DNA from: DASPKM01 sp963817075
GTDB taxonomy: Bacteria; Bacteroidota; Bacteroidia; Chitinophagales; Chitinophagaceae
DNA: 64,000 nt
Assembly: GCA_963817075.1 (NCBI GenBank)
Contig: CAWFMT010000005.1
Location: forward strand, 124,001 to 188,000
Reading direction: 5' to 3'
Positions 8,898-17,785 of the stretch are shown in pieces. The position numbers and the translations under genes are program-made. The notes under the pieces were generated by a model, which was given only the letters and a program-made list of their open reading frames with translations, had not been told where the DNA came from and ran no database searches. How positions within the stretch are numbered: position 1 is the first letter of the stretch; the number at the start of each line of letters is the position of its first letter.

Positions 8898-9650
8898 CTA
8901 GCGGTAGTGCATTGATTTGTCATACAGACTTTTTAATTGAATATCACCAAAGCCATAAATGCTTTCGCGTTTCCAAAATTCTTCGAACACTTTATGAAAA
9001 TCAGTAGAAATATTTTTTATGATGTCCTCAATAACTTTTTCAGGTCTTCCTTTGGTCCCATCTTTTGGAAAGCGCTCGACATGCGCCTTTACTACTTCTT
9101 GCAGATACGGGAAAGCTGAAGATTGATGCTTTGAGAGATCTGTCAACTCTTCAAAGTTGGCATTTTTGTATGCTTTCCATAACTCTTCTCCGAAATTTAA
9201 ATCTGCTTCACTTAAAAGGATTCTATCTGCATAACAAATTTTTAGTTCATCTGACTTTGCTGGCCCAAAGCCATTCCAAAACTGTTTACTGGTTTTGTCC
9301 AAGTGAGAAGTAAAAACGGCAAAGACTTTTTTCTTAATTGACAAACTATTGATAATTGAAATAACAAACCACATATTTACCTGACAAAACAAGTCATACT
9401 CAAACCAAAGATTAAACTCTGAAGTATCAGGCGCATTCAATATTTTTTCAAATTCCTTTACAACAGAATTATTGTATTCAGTTTCTGTTATTCTCAGGTA
9501 TTTGGCTCTTGATTGCCAAAAGTCATGGAGGTTATCGCCTGATAAATCTCCGTCAATAAGACCTTCTCTAACAACAATAATCTCCCCTTCAATTTTTGCG
9601 TCTGGAAAACTGTAAGCAAGGGAGTCGCCGTTTAAAATATTGTACACCAT
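8898..9650 (-). CDS. DUF1835-domain protein
   Basis: This encodes about 250 residues. The N-terminal MVYNILNGDSLAYSFPD...GEIIVVREGLIDGDL matches the DUF1835 pattern (NGDSLA followed by VVREGL). The rest resembles the DUF3658-type C-terminal region. I chose the ATG at 9650 over the upstream one at 9677 because family members start immediately before the ILNGDSLA motif. The function of the family is unknown. Its stop codon (TAG) is formed by CCGCTAGC, a near match to the outer core of the neighbouring attC-like repeats. Confidence 0.75.
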   Translation of the reverse strand: MVYNILNGDSLAYSFPDAKIEGEIIVVREGLIDGDLSGDNLHDFWQSRAKYLRITETEYNNSVVKEFEKILNAPDTSEFNLWFEYDLFCQVNMWFVISIINSLSIKKKVFAVFTSHLDKTSKQFWNGFGPAKSDELKICYADRILLSEADLNFGEELWKAYKNANFEELTDLSKHQSSAFPYLQEVVKAHVERFPKDGTKGRPEKVIEDIIKNISTDFHKVFEEFWKRESIYGFGDIQLKSLYDKSMHYR

Positions 9651-9750
9651 AACTAATTTATAATGCAATGAAATCAAAATTGTCTATAGGTTCGTAGCGA
9701 ATGAAATTAACTTTAACTGCGTAGTGAAAGGCTGCTGCCATGGCTATAAT

Positions 9751-10188
9751 TTATGACGCATTGTTCCATTTAGGAAGTCTTCCGTAAACGTCAAGATATT
9801 TTTGCAATAACTTATTTTCTAAAATTCTTGGGCAATCAGAATATACTTCATTATGTGTCGCATACCAATAAATATCTAATGCTTCAATGCTTTCCTTATT
9901 AATTTGGTTTATCCATGATATACGTCTTGGTATCTTTCCAAACTGATGACCATTTACAATTCTATCCTTGATGCCACCCAGGCCTGCCTTGCGGATGAAC
10001 ATTGAACTGTCTGCTCCAACTTTTCCTGATCGACCTATGTATATAAGTTCAATTTTCCCTTTCTTCAAAGCGTAAACTATATAAATTCCGCTTTTATCAG
10101 TCGGAGCGTTGCAAACTTCTCTTAAACTGTCTTGGGGTTTCAAAAAGAAATGGTCGTGTTGCTCGTATTTATTTAATTCCTCAAACAT
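9751..10188 (-). CDS. GIY-YIG-like nuclease domain protein
   Basis: This encodes 145 residues from the ATG at 10188. The segment GIYIVYALKKGKIELIYIGRSGK (about 38-60) fits the GIY...YIG signature. It is followed by GLGGIKDRIVNG and a late Glu (ENKLLQKYL) that could be the metal-binding residue. Such small stand-alone domains occur in repair and restriction contexts, but the role here is unknown. It is one of two GIY-YIG proteins in the minus-strand block. No promoter of its own is apparent. Confidence 0.6.
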   Translation of the reverse strand: MFEELNKYEQHDHFFLKPQDSLREVCNAPTDKSGIYIVYALKKGKIELIYIGRSGKVGADSSMFIRKAGLGGIKDRIVNGHQFGKIPRRISWINQINKESIEALDIYWYATHNEVYSDCPRILENKLLQKYLDVYGRLPKWNNAS

Positions 10189-10242
10189 CAATGGTTTTAA
10201 ATTTCTGTGTTTGTTGGTTATGTGAGAGGGTCATTAAGTATG

Positions 10243-10450
10243 ACCGCTAACGTGCACGCCTTGCCGCCGGGCCATAAAGAAAATTACGAAATTGTTGTTG
10301 GAGGCAGTTGGCTTATCTTTTTCTACATTCAAGCTACACTGCGGTATAGCCTGGCGGCAAGCGATTGTTGAGTGAAAAGCTGAGAATATTTTCGTCGACC
10401 CGCATAACTTGTCCCGCTTGTGCGGGATTGCCAAACCGCCTGTTAGCGGT
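10243..10450 (-). repeat. attC-like composite palindrome D
   Basis: The outer ends are ACCGCTAAC (10243-10251) and GTTAGCGGT (10442-10450), perfectly complementary. Inside are CTTGCCGCC (10260-10268) against GGCGGCAAG (10353-10361), then GTTGAG at 10367. The right-hand module GCCAAACCGCC (10430-10440) also occurs in repeat E. The TAA stop of the DUF998-like gene is formed by the right core. Classical attC cores are RYYYAAC/GTTRRRY; here the third R is C, so this is a variant. Orientation on the minus strand follows the genes. Confidence 0.6.
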
Positions 10451-11084
10451 TTGTTGCTTGCATTTTCTTTCCGCTTGATTTAATTTGTTTAAAGTCTTCC
10501 ATTTGGGTAAAATACTCTATTCCTAAAACTAATAGCATTGAACTGATGAAGGATACCTTCTGCATTATAGCTAATACACCCAAATTGCCTGAACCATATA
10601 AGTATAGGGAATAGTAGAAAATCAATAAGCAAATGATACAGGAGAATTTGAGCAAATGAAGCCTTGTCATTAGAATAAATACAGTAAGATAAAAGAGACC
10701 CAACAAGAACAGAGTGCTTGATATGGTTACCATTAAGTCATGTAAGGGTGTTACAATTAAGAAATTAAATAGAATGTTGGCTGCGCCTATATATTTTAAG
10801 ACTTTGGAAGCATGTCTTGAAGGCATTTTTTTTGACGAGTTGATAAAAAAAATTCCATAACCAACTGAATGGATAGCCATTCCGATGAGTGCCCAAATTC
10901 TGGAAGGGTTTTCTGAACCATTTATAGCCTTTGTTTCAAACAAATTGCTTATAAAATTTTTTGACCAGACAAACCCTGTAGAATTTTTGTCAAGCAATGA
11001 GCCGCCAGGATAAACTAAGGTTGCTATTACCATTAAAATCACAGAAATAACTATGCATATCAAAACAGAATACTTCTTAATCAT
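10443..11084 (-). CDS. DUF998-like integral membrane protein
   Basis: The product is 213 residues with about six hydrophobic helices. The extracytoplasmic motif YPGGSLLDKNSTGFVWSKNF after the first helix is typical of small DUF998-type membrane proteins. There is no known function. The last codons (...AACCGCTAA) lie in the core of repeat D, so the gene ends exactly where the palindrome begins. The spacing to repeat E upstream is about 48 bp. Confidence 0.65.
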   Translation of the reverse strand: MIKKYSVLICIVISVILMVIATLVYPGGSLLDKNSTGFVWSKNFISNLFETKAINGSENPSRIWALIGMAIHSVGYGIFFINSSKKMPSRHASKVLKYIGAANILFNFLIVTPLHDLMVTISSTLFLLGLFYLTVFILMTRLHLLKFSCIICLLIFYYSLYLYGSGNLGVLAIMQKVSFISSMLLVLGIEYFTQMEDFKQIKSSGKKMQATNR

Positions 11085-11131
11085 CTACTTAATTGTTATG
11101 TATGGTTTGTAGTGAGGTTGTATATGCAATG

Positions 11132-11267
11132 ACCGCTAACGTTTTGGCCCTTGGCGAAGTAGCAGATTTCGAAGTACTAAACTTTCTGCCAACACTGAAC
11201 TTGATACGAAGCACAAAGCTTCATTTAAGCACTGAACCCCCATTTTTGCCAAACGCCTGTTAGCGGT
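11132..11267 (-). repeat. attC-like palindrome E (best single example)
   Basis: The left half is ACCGCTAAC (11132-11140) plus GTTTTGGC (11141-11148). The right half is GCCAAAC (11248-11254), spacer GCCT, and GTTAGCGGT (11259-11267). This reproduces the R''-L''...L'-R' layout of integron recombination sites over 136 bp. On the minus strand it reads CTAACAGGCG...CCAAAACGTTAG, the usual orientation relative to an upstream cassette gene. The XRE gene's TAA stop is formed by the core. Confidence 0.65.
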
Positions 11268-11487
11268 TCGTTGTTCTTTCGTTGTCATTAACGTACTCTA
11301 AAATGTCACTAGGTTGACAGTCTAATGCTTTACAAATTGAATCTAAAGTGCTAAAACGAATTGCTTTTGCCTTTCCCGTCTTTAAGATGGAAAGATTAGA
11401 TAATGTCAAACCAACTCTTTCAGAAAGTTCATTCAGAGAAATTTTACGTTTTGCCATCATCACATCTAAGTTTACAATGATTGGCAT
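11260..11487 (-). CDS. XRE-family (Cro/CI-type) transcriptional regulator
   Basis: This 75-residue helix-turn-helix protein contains MAKRKISLNELSERVGLTLSNLSILKTGKAKAIRFSTLDSICKALDCQPSDIL, the compact YozG-like architecture. It lies 2 bp downstream of a DUF2975 membrane gene, a pairing seen widely in bacteria and thought to be co-regulated. The last residues TNR and the TAA stop are encoded by the start of repeat E. Confidence 0.85.
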   Translation of the reverse strand: MPIIVNLDVMMAKRKISLNELSERVGLTLSNLSILKTGKAKAIRFSTLDSICKALDCQPSDILEYVNDNERTTNR

Positions 11488-11489
11488 AG

Positions 11490-12027
11490 CTAAACAGTTA
11501 GATCGTTTTCGTTTTGGATCTCAACTCCCTTTTTAAAAATAGTCGCAATAACATAGATTACAGCCGCCATCAAGATAAATGCCTGACTGTCTGCCCAAAA
11601 CTGGTTTAGGTTGTCAATAGCATATCCGTGGTGTTGTAAATTTTTGGCTGTTTGTCGGGCTATATAACTTAATATACCTATGGAAAAAGTGCAGTAAGAT
11701 ATTTTTGTAATCTGTTCTGAAACGAAGTTGTTGAATGGTTTTGATAAATCTATTTTGTGCATAAGCATGGCAACTATATAAAATAAGTATACTTTCAAAA
11801 GTGCGACGACCAGGATAAAACTATACATTCCGAAGAAAGCCCGATTTGCTACGATTATACATTTCACTTAAGTCCAACTTTTGATACAGGTTTTGGACAA
11901 ATTCAGGTCTGTAAATACTAAATACAAAATTGACTATCAAACCACCGGCTTCTATGCACAAGCCAACGAAGATGAGCCACGCAACAATATGTAAGCCTAT
12001 AAATAGGAAGTTGTTTCTTTTTGACAT
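11490..12027 (-). pseudogene. DUF2975 membrane protein, frameshifted
   Basis: Two overlapping frames together give one DUF2975-type four-helix membrane protein. Translation from 12027 reads ...LSEMYNRSKSGF and then stops. The other frame, open from about 11867 to 11490, continues ...FFGMYSFILVVALLKVYLFY. The junction is in 'ggctttcttcgga' (about 11836-11850), where one base too many breaks the frame. A programmed +1 shift or a sequencing indel cannot be excluded. The XRE gene follows 2 bp later and is intact. Confidence 0.75.
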
Positions 12028-12054
12028 AAATCTGAAAAGTTTAAATTATGGGCA

Positions 12055-12084
12055 CAAACATAATAAAAAATTATTGATAATCAA
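12055..12084 (-). promoter_or_regulatory. Consensus Bacteroidota promoter for the DUF2975-XRE pair
   Basis: On the minus strand, TTG (12084-12082), 19 bp and TATGTTTG (12062-12055) match the TTG-N19-TAnnTTTG primary sigma consensus exactly. It is 28 bp before the ATG at 12027 and lies in a very AT-rich leader. This pair therefore carries its own promoter, unlike several neighbouring genes. Confidence 0.75.
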
Positions 12085-12239
12085 TAAAAATATATTTTAA
12101 TTCAAAAAAAACTATTTTTTTGAGTAATAATTCATCCTGCCTTAAAATTCCAATAATTTGTACTGTGCTAGCTAGCGAATTCAGAAGCAGATAGATGAGT
12201 TTGTCGGACTGTTAGCTTATGTTGTCGACTGTTAGAATG

Positions 12240-12345
12240 ACCGCTACAACCGAAGGTTTCTCGGGGCGGTGTGGTTTGCTTTTCCCTTCATTCAAGACAC
12301 ACCGTCGTGTAGTTCGGCGGTAAACAAAATAGCTGCAGACCTTTC
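12240..12345 (-). repeat. Degenerate attC-like palindrome F
   Basis: A variant core ACCGCTACAAC (12240-12250) is followed by a central hairpin GGCGGTGTG (12265-12273) / CACACCGTC (12298-12306; one mismatch) and TTCGGCGGTAAAC. The right flank 'agctgcagacctttctgc' matches the right flank of repeats G and H. It appears to be a worn copy of the alpha type. Confidence 0.5.
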
Positions 12346-12409
12346 TGCTAAGGTTAATCACTCAACTTTTATTCTTCAATTAAATAATGGGATTAGCTAC
12401 TTGAAATTG

Positions 12410-12869
12410 TTATTTTTCACAAAGTTCTTTCAACTTGTCGAGTGCTTTTGGGTAGGTCTGGTTCATATAATCTAAAAAATCTTCCGTGGTATCTAAGTCA
12501 ACAGTAACGGTTGTAGTCGCCATTGTTTTCTTCGAAAGTATAGTTTTCAAATCCGTTTGCCCATTTTTCCACTTCTGGTCCTTCTGTAATTTCCTTGTCA
12601 GCTTTTAAAAGACCATAATGTTGAATCGAAACAAATCGGTTGGGAATGTTTTCAGCTATCCTGGAAACCATACCTCCCTTTTCTCCTTTCTCATCTACTC
12701 CAATAAATAGAATTTTATTTCCCTTGTCCCAACTTCCTTCATAGGTAGATGTCGGGTTAAACAAAGAAGTCCATTGCTCATAAGTTGATTTACTGTTAAT
12801 GCCAAGCATAAAATCATATACCTTGGTCACAGGTGCATTGATGCTTACTTTGAATTGTAACTTTTTCAT
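12410..12869 (-). pseudogene. SRPBCC (START/AHSA1-like) protein, frameshifted near the C-terminus
   Basis: The N-terminal 118 residues (MKKLQFKVSINAPVTKVYDFMLG...FENYTFEENNGDY) match the AHSA1/SRPBCC lipid-binding fold. The frame then hits a stop at about 12498. Shifting frame at 'gactacaaccgt' (about 12515) restores TTVTVDLDTTEDFLDYM and a natural C-terminus ending KELCEK at 12410. A deletion of two bases or insertion of one therefore separates the two parts. This is either decay or a sequencing indel. Confidence 0.75.
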
Positions 12870-12944
12870 AATACTAATTATTCGTTTTAAATTAATTTTT
12901 CAGGTTGTTATTTTCGGTCATATTTAGCAGTCGTTTTACATAGC

Positions 12945-13410
12945 TTATAACGGCTACGGCGTGCCGACGGACCTAATCAAATTACGAAAATAATGTTGCG
13001 GCAGTGTGGCTTATCTTTTTCTTCACTCAAGCCACACTGCCGTCAGCCTGGCGGCAAACCGATTGTTGGCTGTAGACCTTTCTGCGGATATAAATGAATT
13101 TCGGCCTTTGTTCTTCAATTTATACGGGCATTGCCGCAATACCTTTTTACTATAATCAGAGATATGGAAAAGACACAGGAAGATTGTAAACTGAAGTTAG
13201 CCGGTAAGGTTACAGCCAACGAATAGGTATTGCTGCAGTTTGGGCATTTGAAATTCGTCACGCCGAAACTGCTCCTGATGACTGTACTGTTGCTGATGTT
13301 TTGTTAATTAGCCAAATTTATAATGTCCAGCCGAAACCGCAGCTGAATTTTTTACTGCTGCCGATGCTTGCAACGTCCAGTCCAAATTGCAGCAATACCC
13401 ATGTCGGTGG
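12945..13410 (-). repeat. attC-like double repeat G (alpha and beta palindromes)
   Basis: Alpha: outer AAC at 12949-12951 and GTTGGCTG at 13065-13072, with a central hairpin GGCAGTGTGGCTT (13000-13012) / AAGCCACACTGCC (13029-13041). Beta: CAGCCAAC (13213-13220), GGTATTGCTGCA (13226-13237) and its perfect complement at 13388-13399, then a degenerate GTCGGTGGC. The 140-bp segment between alpha and beta is conserved in G and J and weakly in H. The beta end abuts the stop codon of the broken TrlF-type gene. Confidence 0.6.
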
Positions 13411-13423
13411 CAGCCCTTCTTGT

Positions 13424-16070
13424 CTACATGTAGCTTGCTAATAGTTTTTGGTCTCGTTTCCTAAAAGCCTCTTCGCCTCCTTCTAATTTCAATAAACTTA
13501 TGCGATGGTCTAAATTCTCAATTGTTGTAGAGATGATTTCTGTATATACTTTACCTTTTGGAATATCTAAAATATGGATTAATTCTGCGTCTCCGTTTAC
13601 AACAAAATTTGCGTTGTGAGTGGCGAAAATGATTTGCCTTTCATTTTTCTTTTCCTTTAATAAGTTTACTAAATACTCGGCTATAAGTTTATTGTCAAGG
13701 TGAGCTTCTGGTTCATCAATTAAAAGTGGTTTCATACCGGTCATAAGTAATGTAACTACAACTGCTGTACATCTTTGTCCGAATGAGCAAGATGTCAAAG
13801 GTGAATTACCATAATAACCGATTATTTCAATTGTATTTGAAATGTCGTAAAGGTGTCTTTTTAACTAAGAGCTTGTAGATTTCAAAATTGCTTTCAATGA
13901 ATATTATCTCATAGAAAAACTTTGCAATAAAGTAAATTCCTGTCAAACGGTTTCTTTTCAACTTGGCTCCAAGATATTCTTTGTGGTAAGTTTTAAAAAG
14001 TTATTCATCAGGTTTAATTAGCCGTAAACCCCAATAATATTATCCCAAGACAATTGGTTTTGTGATAAGATTTAAATTGCTCATAAAATTTGAAAACAAC
14101 CTATGTTCATACTTTGAATTATCAAAGCTAAACTCAAACTTAATCTTTTCCACATTTTCATTTTCAATGTCCAAATCCCCATTTATTTTACCTAGTCTTT
14201 GAGAAATAATTGTGTTGCATTCAGATGCTAACACATTTAAATCCGCAGTCGAAAAAAGATTTTTTTGAAACTGTTCTTGTTGTGATTTAATAAGGAGATT
14301 TACTTCATTGATGCTACTTTCTAAACTTGCAATATTGGAAGTGGCTCTATCAACATCGGCAATACTATCTTGTGTAGTACCAATAGACGTAAAGTAATCT
14401 ACTAATTGTTGCTTCAAATTTGACAGATCTGTTTGTAATTCCTCAATCAATTTGTCTGTTTTGAAGAAATCCTTTTCTATCAGCCGAGTATTTCTCATCT
14501 GCCTTATTTATTTCTTCTAATTTCTCTATGTACTCTTTTATTTCAGATTACCTAATTGAATACTCGTCTTGGTTGGTCGTGGTTTGGTATTTTTGCAATA
14601 AACTACAATGTCGTTTAGTATGACACGAGTAATTACCTTTGGCATTTGTTAGGCTGGTAATTTTGTTTGTTACATCATTAATTTCTGTTGATAGTTTCTT
14701 GTAATTTTCATTTTCAATTGAAGCTATAATTTTTTTATCATTTTCAAGCGATGCTGTTTCAAGGAACAATTCATTTCTTAAGCCGTCCAATTCTTTAATA
14801 ATAGCAATACTATCAACTATTATTTTAAATTTGTTTTCAAGTTCTTTTTCTTTATTGTCGTATTCGTTTCCAACTGCTTTAATTCTTTCGGTGAAAACTA
14901 AATCAGTAAGGTGTGAGCCTTGTGATAATTCTTCAACTTTTCCTTGGCTAATAAATTCAATTTCATTTGTACCTTGTATGGTGATATGGTCTTTCGTGTA
15001 GTCTTTTAAAACATCAACTTTACCCTTCAACTATGATTTTATTTTCTTGAAAAAAACCTGTCTTTTCGCCAAGAGTTTCAGCGATGATATTAATTATTGT
15101 ACTTTTTCCAGCACCACGTCCTCCAATAATACATGTGAAATAAGGGCTGAAATGTATTTCCTGATTTAGTTCGGTTAAACAAAAAGGTTGAAAGGTATTT
15201 GTTTGAAATTTTTTAGTTGGGTGTTTTTGGGAGAAGTAAATTTTAGACTTTCAAGAAACCTGTAAGGTTTTCTAATAGTCTCATTGCATTTAAGCCTATA
15301 GTTTGGTTCTACAAGCGTTTGTTTCAAACCTTCAAACGAAGGCTCACTTTTTACCCAAGTTGATTTTGTTCCAATGTCTCCAATTGTATGAGCGTCGCTA
15401 CAAACAAAATTTGGTTTAGGTTTATAACCAAGTTTAGCTCTATGCATTGTCCGTACTCAAAAAGAACTCTCTGTCTTCAATTCTGCCAAACATAATATTA
15501 GAAAGCTCGTCTATCTTTTTTGCAAGTTCAATGCTTCTTGGTTTATTATCTGGATGAAAGCCGCCATAGCCATTTGGTACACCTGCAACTACATAATCTC
15601 TTAAAGTAAAATCCTTTTTTAATTGCTCAATCAATCTGTCTAATGAAATTGTAACATTTGCAAAGCCGATTGTTTCAAGGTTTTCCTTTGTGCAATAAAC
15701 AGATGTTGAAGAAGCAATATTATTTACCTCAATTCTTGAGAGCCACTCATTAATTTGTTTTATTGAAGTAGTGTCTGGATTAAATAGTACATGGATGTTT
15801 ATAAAATCATTGTCCGCATTCCTATCGTTGGTTCTGAATTCAATATTTGGAATTACTAAAACATCATTTTCCAAGTTTTGAAACCGTTTGATTGTATTCT
15901 TCCTCATGAATTATAAAATAGTTGGTTAATCCAATAACGGAAACTCCCTTTTGAATAATTGTCTTTGTGAATTGGTCTATGTCACAGTTGTATTTACAAT
16001 TAAGATTTGTCAATGGGCTGTGAATATGTAAGTCCCATTTACTCCAAATTGAGCCTTTCTTATTATCCAT
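13424..16070 (-). pseudogene. TrlF-type PHP-domain / SMC-like ATPase, multiply frameshifted
   Basis: Pieces in several frames assemble into one protein of about 880 residues. The N-terminal PHP phosphoesterase domain includes WDLHIHSP (16070-15864), IPNIEFRTND (15907-15440) and CSDAHTIGDIGTKSTW (15447-15175). The Walker A GGRGAGKST lies near 15105-15080. Coiled-coil segments follow (15030-14548 and 14498-14040), and the C-terminus carries an ABC signature CSFGQRCTAV and Walker B PLLIDEPEAHLD with H-loop FATHNANF (13798-13424). At least five frame changes are needed. This is the family I know as TrlF-like PHP-ATPases, which occur in defence-type islands. The gene is non-functional as written, unless the sequence carries indel errors. 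Confidence 0.8.
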
Positions 16071-16111
16071 ATAAAGTTTTGCATTGAGTTAGCAGGGTGT
16101 GTCCAGCAGGG

Positions 16112-16580
16112 TTGCCACCAACGTCCACGGCTTGCCGCCGGGCCTAATCAAATTACGAAAATAATGTTGCGGCAGTGTGGCTTATCTTTTCTTACTTTAA
16201 GCCACACTGCCGTCTGGGCTGGCGGCAAGCTGATTGTTAGCTGTACACCCTTCTGCTGATCTGATTAGCTCCGACCTTCACTCTTCAATAATAAAAACAG
16301 GAGTCCCAATAGTTCTTGCAAAAATTTAAGATTTGAAAGACAAGGCAAAATTGTAAACTAAAGTTAGCCCGGGTAAGGTTACAGCTAACGAACAGGTATT
16401 TGCGATGGCAGGGCATTCATGAACGTCAAGCCGGTACAAAAGCCTGATTGAAAAATTTTTGTTGAAGATAACATTTGCAGCTTAATTATTAACGTCCAGC
16501 CCGAACTAAAGTTGATTAAAGATTTGCTGCTGATTGTTCCAACGTGCAGCCCTGCTATTGCAAATACCCTTGTTGGCCGC
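16112..16580 (-). repeat. attC-like double repeat H (alpha and beta palindromes)
   Basis: Alpha (16112-16248): CCAAC (16118-16122) and GTTAGCTG (16236-16243) outside, GCTTGCCGCC (16130-16139) / GGCGGCAAGC (16221-16230), and a perfect 14-bp central hairpin GGCAGTGTGGCTTA (16171-16184) / complement (16198-16211). Beta (16382-16580): CAGCTAAC (16382-16389) and GTTGGCCG (16572-16579) outside, with 19-bp arms at 16395-16413 and 16550-16568 pairing at 17 of 19 positions. It separates the TrlF-type and Shedu genes. Confidence 0.65.
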
Positions 16581-16590
16581 AGTGCTGTTG

Positions 16591-17784
16591 CTATAGGACT
16601 TTCAGCATTTTTATCCGCTCTAAGTATTGTACTTGATAATGCAATAATTCGTCGTAGGTAATGAAGTTTATGTAAGTAGAGTTAATTTGCTTCATCCTTT
16701 TATTGAATAACTTAAAACCTTCGGTTTTATCGTCTAATCTTCCCACTAAGATATTGTACTCAATGTTATTCGGAACGAAGCCAAAAACTTTTTCTATTTC
16801 AGATTGATATTCATCACTTTCCAAATAATCTTTGTAATCGCTCACTTGAAAGATGTGTTCTAAAATTCTATTATAGGGGCTTTGATGAAAAGTTTTCGAT
16901 TTCAGAAATGCTTCATTAGGTAACTTGACTTCTAATACACTTAAATCAGTTCTTTGATTAAAATTTGGTTGCAAGCTATAATCAGGCTCGTAGTACTCAC
17001 TCTCATTATAATACAGTCTCGGCTCATACCAATGCTTGCTGTAATTATCTCTCTTTAGTAGAAACGGGTATTTGTTGAATATCTTATGAAACTTTTTTTC
17101 TTCCTTCTTGTTATTCAGTCGTGTAATTTTTTTAAGCTCTTTGACGTATTCGTCTATTGCAATTTCAATTTGTATCTCATTATTTTCAAGCCACTCGTAA
17201 TATAACTTACGTGGAAATCTTTTGAAATTTTCAGAAAGTATTTTAGTAGTAACATTTCTTTTTCGTTGCTCTGAAAAATAGTAGGAGTAGTCAATAATTC
17301 CTGAATTATATTTTATGCCTATGTTGTCAAGTTCATCAAGAACCTTTCTTCTCCATGTTTTTACAGCACTTTGAAATGTTGAAATGAATAGGTGTAGCTT
17401 TTCAAGTCCTATATTATCTATAACTTCTGCAAAACCATAATTTGCAAAAGCGTCACGATTTTCCCAAACATCCACAATCAATACTATTGGTAATTCGCAA
17501 AATTTAAAATCACAGTTTGAGTAAGTACGCTCTCTGTCTTTCGTAACCACTTCAAAGAAATCAGTTGCTTTTTTAAATCCAATATTGTTTTCACTGATAA
17601 TAAGGTCAACAGGAATTTTATTATTGATTATGTTGTTGCTGATAAAATCTTGAGTGTCTTCGTACGAGTAAAAGAATGCAATACTATCCTGTTCAGAAAG
17701 TTCTTTTAAATTATTCGTAATTGTCTCTTGATTAAACCTGCTTTTGGAAATAAAGATTATTCTCACATTAAGGTTCTTTCGCAT
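16591..17784 (-). CDS. Shedu-type (DUF4263) anti-phage nuclease with receiver-like N-terminus
   Basis: This encodes 397 residues from the ATG at 17784; three upstream TTG-frame codons lie in repeat I. The C-terminal domain (about 228-345) matches the Shedu/DUF4263 PD-(D/E)xK nuclease. It starts with EEKKFHKIFNKYPFLL and has EPDYS (266-270), D280 and the E285-V-K287 pair. Shedu proteins protect against phage as stand-alone nucleases with variable N-terminal sensors. Residues 1-150 here resemble a response-regulator receiver fold (VRIIFISKSRF, VDLIISEN, LPIVLIVDVW), although the usual phospho-acceptor Asp context is unclear. It starts 1 bp from the repeat, with no room for its own promoter. Confidence 0.8.
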   Translation of the reverse strand: MRKNLNVRIIFISKSRFNQETITNNLKELSEQDSIAFFYSYEDTQDFISNNIINNKIPVDLIISENNIGFKKATDFFEVVTKDRERTYSNCDFKFCELPIVLIVDVWENRDAFANYGFAEVIDNIGLEKLHLFISTFQSAVKTWRRKVLDELDNIGIKYNSGIIDYSYYFSEQRKRNVTTKILSENFKRFPRKLYYEWLENNEIQIEIAIDEYVKELKKITRLNNKKEEKKFHKIFNKYPFLLKRDNYSKHWYEPRLYYNESEYYEPDYSLQPNFNQRTDLSVLEVKLPNEAFLKSKTFHQSPYNRILEHIFQVSDYKDYLESDEYQSEIEKVFGFVPNNIEYNILVGRLDDKTEGFKLFNKRMKQINSTYINFITYDELLHYQVQYLERIKMLKVL

Positions 17785-17785
17785 T

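Noticed and set aside
8541..8923. Overlapping ORFs on both strands over the GC-rich spacer
   Set aside because: They are composed of hairpin repeats. The GC content of the spacer makes stop codons rare, which explains the open frames.
10234..10434. ORF of 66 codons on the minus strand inside repeat D
   Set aside because: It is entirely translated palindrome sequence, with no resemblance to a protein.
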